Source: Candidatus Solincola tengchongensis (GTDB lineage: Bacteria > Actinomycetota > Geothermincolia > Geothermincolales > RBG-13-55-18). Taken from it: a stretch of DNA of 16,651 nucleotides. The position numbers were made by a program, and so were the translations under genes. Positions 14,945 to 16,651 of this stretch are shown one piece after another (position 1 is the stretch's first letter; every line of letters starts with the position of its first letter). Below the pieces are notes generated by a model, which worked only from the letters and a program-made list of their open reading frames with translations, did no database searches and was not told where the DNA came from. The stretch covers positions 1-16,651 of the forward strand of contig JACVJH010000454.1 of NCBI GenBank assembly GCA_015711895.1, in the 5' to 3' direction.

Positions 14945-15918
14945 GCCCCTCCCGGGGGGTCCTCCAAGAGACGGCGGAGGCTTTCCGTATAGGGCTTCCG
15001 GGCCACGCCCCGCTCGGTGATGATGGCCGTGATCAGTTCGGCTGGGGTGACGTCGAAGGCGAAATTGCGCGCCGTCACTCCTTCGGGAACCGTCCGCCGT
15101 CCTCCCCAGTCGGTGACCTCCGCGGCGTCCCGCTCCTCGATGGGGATGGCGCTTCCCTCCGGGACCTCCGGGTCCAAGGTGGAGATAGGGGCGGCTATAT
15201 AGAAGGGTATCCCGTGCCGGTGCGCCAGGACGGCCAGGGTATAGGTGCCGATCTTGTTCGCCGTGTCCCCGTTGGCGGCGATACGGTCCGCCCCCGTGAC
15301 CACCGCGTCCACCTCCCGCCGCAGCTCCCAGGCGGTGAGCCGCGCCCCCTGCAGGAGGGGCCGCGTCTCGTCCACCCACACGAAGCGGACCTTCCCCCTC
15401 CGGAAACCCTCCTTGATCACCCCGAGCGCGGTGCCGAAAGAATAGGTGGCCAGGCCTCCGGCGTTGCAGTGGGTGAGCACCCGGCAGCCCTCGGGGAGCA
15501 GCTCTGCTCCAAGGCTCCCGATGGCCCGGTCGGCGGCATCCTGCTCCCGGGCTATGCGGTGGGCCTCCTCGAGGAGGTCGCGGACAAGACCGTCCGGAGA
15601 GGACCTATCCGCCGCGAGGCGCATGCGTCCCACCGCCCAGGGCAGGTTGACCGCCGTGGGCCGGGCCGCCGCCAACTCCCGGCAGGCCCTCTCCACCTCC
15701 TCGCCCCCACCCTCCAGGGCGGCCAGGACCACCCCGTAGGCGGCGGCGATGCCGATGGCCGGCGCTCCCCTCACCCGCATGTCGCGGATGGCCTCCCTCA
15801 CCTCCGGCCAGCGGCCCAGGCGGAGGTAGACCTCCTCCCCCGGGAGGCGGGTCTGGTCGAGGAGGACCACCCGGCCATCCTCCCAGTCCACAGCGCGGAA
15901 CTCCTTGCCCTTTCCCAC
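14941..15918 (-). CDS. mtnA: Methylthioribose-1-phosphate isomerase with apparent internal deletion
   Basis: MtnA converts 5-methylthioribose-1-phosphate to methylthioribulose-1-phosphate in the methionine salvage pathway. The 325-residue protein shows RGAPAIGIAAAYG (50-62), LTHCNAGGLAT with the catalytic Cys151, ETRPLLQGARLTAWEL (194-209) and TGADRIAANGDTANKIGTYT with the catalytic Asp at about 221 by motif. Family members have about 20 more residues between TAWEL and VDAVV, containing the conserved TLI.DNMA strand-helix. Here TAWELRREVDAVV joins directly, which explains the short length (usual about 345). A lost Rossmann strand should harm folding, so activity is doubtful. Start GTG 15918 has AGAGG 6-7 nt upstream. 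Ribose-1,5-bisphosphate isomerase or an eIF2B-like protein is a less likely alternative. ahcY, another SAM by-product enzyme, precedes it. Confidence 0.85.
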   Translation of the reverse strand: MGKGKEFRAVDWEDGRVVLLDQTRLPGEEVYLRLGRWPEVREAIRDMRVRGAPAIGIAAAYGVVLAALEGGGEEVERACRELAAARPTAVNLPWAVGRMRLAADRSSPDGLVRDLLEEAHRIAREQDAADRAIGSLGAELLPEGCRVLTHCNAGGLATYSFGTALGVIKEGFRRGKVRFVWVDETRPLLQGARLTAWELRREVDAVVTGADRIAANGDTANKIGTYTLAVLAHRHGIPFYIAAPISTLDPEVPEGSAIPIEERDAAEVTDWGGRRTVPEGVTARNFAFDVTPAELITAIITERGVARKPYTESLRRLLEDPPGGA

Positions 15919-16121
15919 GGCCTGCCTCTCTCACCCTCTGTCGTGCTCGGCCGAAACCATTGCTCACACAAGCATTGCACCGCCGTCGTCAGGGTCCTGC
16001 AGCGACAAACGGTGCCGGGTTGTACCCCTTCCGGCGCACGTCGTTTGCGCCTCCTCCGTTCTTCTTGTGTCTCGGGCGGCTCTATGCCCGGCGCGCCGGA
16101 TCATGCCTCTATCCCCAATGC

Positions 16122-16139
16122 CTCTTTCCCCGGAAAGAG
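16122..16139 (-). other. Hairpin directly after ahcY
   Basis: CTCTTTCC and GGAAAGAG are perfectly complementary with only two bases between, giving a 7-bp stem with a 4-nt loop. It begins 8 nt after the ahcY stop. There is no T-run, so it may stabilise the mRNA 3' end or be a weak terminator. The remaining gap to mtnA (15919-16121) contains the 12-bp palindrome CCGGCGCGCCGG (16088-16099) and no supported gene. Confidence 0.35.
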
Positions 16140-16146
16140 AGGTGAA

Positions 16147-16651
16147 TCAGGTCCCCATCTCCCAGGAGGAGAGGTATTGCTCCTGCTCCGGGGTGAGGGA
16201 GTCGATCTCGATGCCCATGGAGGCCAACTTGAGGCGGGCGATCTCCCGGTCCAGCTCCTCGGGCACGTCGTAGACCACCCGGTCCAGGGAAGCGTGGGCC
16301 TTCCTCACGTACTCCACGCAGAGGGCCTGGTTGGCGAAGGACATGTCCATGACCGAGGCGGGATGTCCCTCGGCGGCGGCCAGGTTGACCAGCCGCCCGT
16401 CGGCCAGAAGGTAGAGGCGCCTGCCGTCCGGGAGGAGGAACTCCTCCACGTTCTCACGCACTCGCCGTCGCGACGCGGCCATCTCCTCCAGGGCGGGGAT
16501 GTCAATCTCCACGTTGAAGTGGCCGGAGTTGGCCAGGATGGCCCCGTCCCTCATCACCTGGAAGTGCTCCCGCCGCAGGACGTGGATGTCCCCGGTGACG
16601 GTGATGAAGAGGTCGCAGGTGGCCGCAGCCTGAAGAGAGGTGGTCACCTGG
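16147..16651 (-). CDS. ahcY: Adenosylhomocysteinase, C-terminal part (5' end beyond window)
   Basis: S-adenosylhomocysteine hydrolase splits SAH into adenosine and homocysteine, removing the inhibitor left by SAM-dependent methylation. The 167 visible codons include the end of the NAD-binding domain: TVTGDIHVLRREHFQVMRDG, then AILANSGHFNVEIDIPALEE. They also include DGRRLYLLADGRLVNLAAAEGHP, the MDMSFANQALCVEYV helix, and the C-terminus LTPEQEQYLSSWEMGT. The frame is open at the window edge, so an apparent start at 16647 is internal. The ending resembles the shorter archaeal/thermophile type rather than the ...RY ending of eukaryotic enzymes. The Ser in NSGHF and other visible key positions fit the family. 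Confidence 0.95.
   Translation of the reverse strand, partial: QVTTSLQAAATCDLFITVTGDIHVLRREHFQVMRDGAILANSGHFNVEIDIPALEEMAASRRRVRENVEEFLLPDGRRLYLLADGRLVNLAAAEGHPASVMDMSFANQALCVEYVRKAHASLDRVVYDVPEELDREIARLKLASMGIEIDSLTPEQEQYLSSWEMGT

Noticed and set aside
16088..16099. Palindrome CCGGCGCGCCGG as an operator
   Set aside because: A pure G/C palindrome without spacer is expected fairly often in GC-rich DNA and no promoter elements surround it.

Overview
This is a GC-rich bacterial chromosome segment in which every supported gene lies on the minus strand, so transcription runs from position 16651 towards 1. The gene order comF, flgM-like, hpf, secA, prfB is the ancient block known from Firmicutes such as Bacillus subtilis. 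The GC content, strong GGAGG-type ribosome binding sites, many ATGA overlaps and HD-domain membrane proteins suggest a deep-branching Actinobacteriota or related Gram-positive lineage, possibly thermophilic (the adenosylhomocysteinase C-terminus resembles the short archaeal/thermophile form). The taxonomy is inference.

Layout in transcription order. (1) 16651-13626: the 3' part of adenosylhomocysteinase; methylthioribose-1-phosphate isomerase (mtnA), which appears to lack an internal segment of about 20 residues; an unrecognised 61-residue gene joined to both neighbours by ATGA overlaps; and a mannose-1-phosphate guanylyltransferase-like sugar nucleotidyltransferase. (2) 13625-13261: a gap with degenerate 47-bp-period repeats and an AT-rich promoter placed so close to comF that its mRNA is probably leaderless. 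(3) 13260-12215: comF and a small FlgM-like gene. (4) 12214-11444: a gap where B. subtilis has a flagellar gene cluster. It instead holds a perfect -10 box with a tandem 12-bp repeat just upstream, a probable structured RNA of about 248 nt closed by a perfect 12-bp terminal helix (best candidate: the raiA motif RNA), and an intrinsic terminator only 27 nt before the hpf start. (5) 11443-7524: long-form hpf, a possible 24-residue peptide, and two overlapping genes for polytopic membrane proteins with C-terminal HD/HD-GYP-like domains. (6) 7523-6852: a 670-bp gap with a Fur-family-like 7-1-7 palindrome and a run of hairpins. (7) secA, then prfB, which keeps the autoregulatory +1 frameshift site at CTT TGA C. 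(8) A PHP-domain hydrolase interrupted by an in-frame TGA at codon 53, and a split transketolase (N-terminal then C-terminal subunit, the latter cut by the window edge), these three linked by ATGA overlaps.

How the genes work together: secA, prfB and hpf are housekeeping functions for protein export, UGA/UAA termination and ribosome hibernation. The hpf region looks specially controlled, with an RNA element and an unavoidable terminator in front of it. ahcY and mtnA both deal with by-products of S-adenosylmethionine use. Apparent lesions in two otherwise conserved enzymes (PHP nonsense codon, MtnA internal deletion) are worth checking against raw reads.
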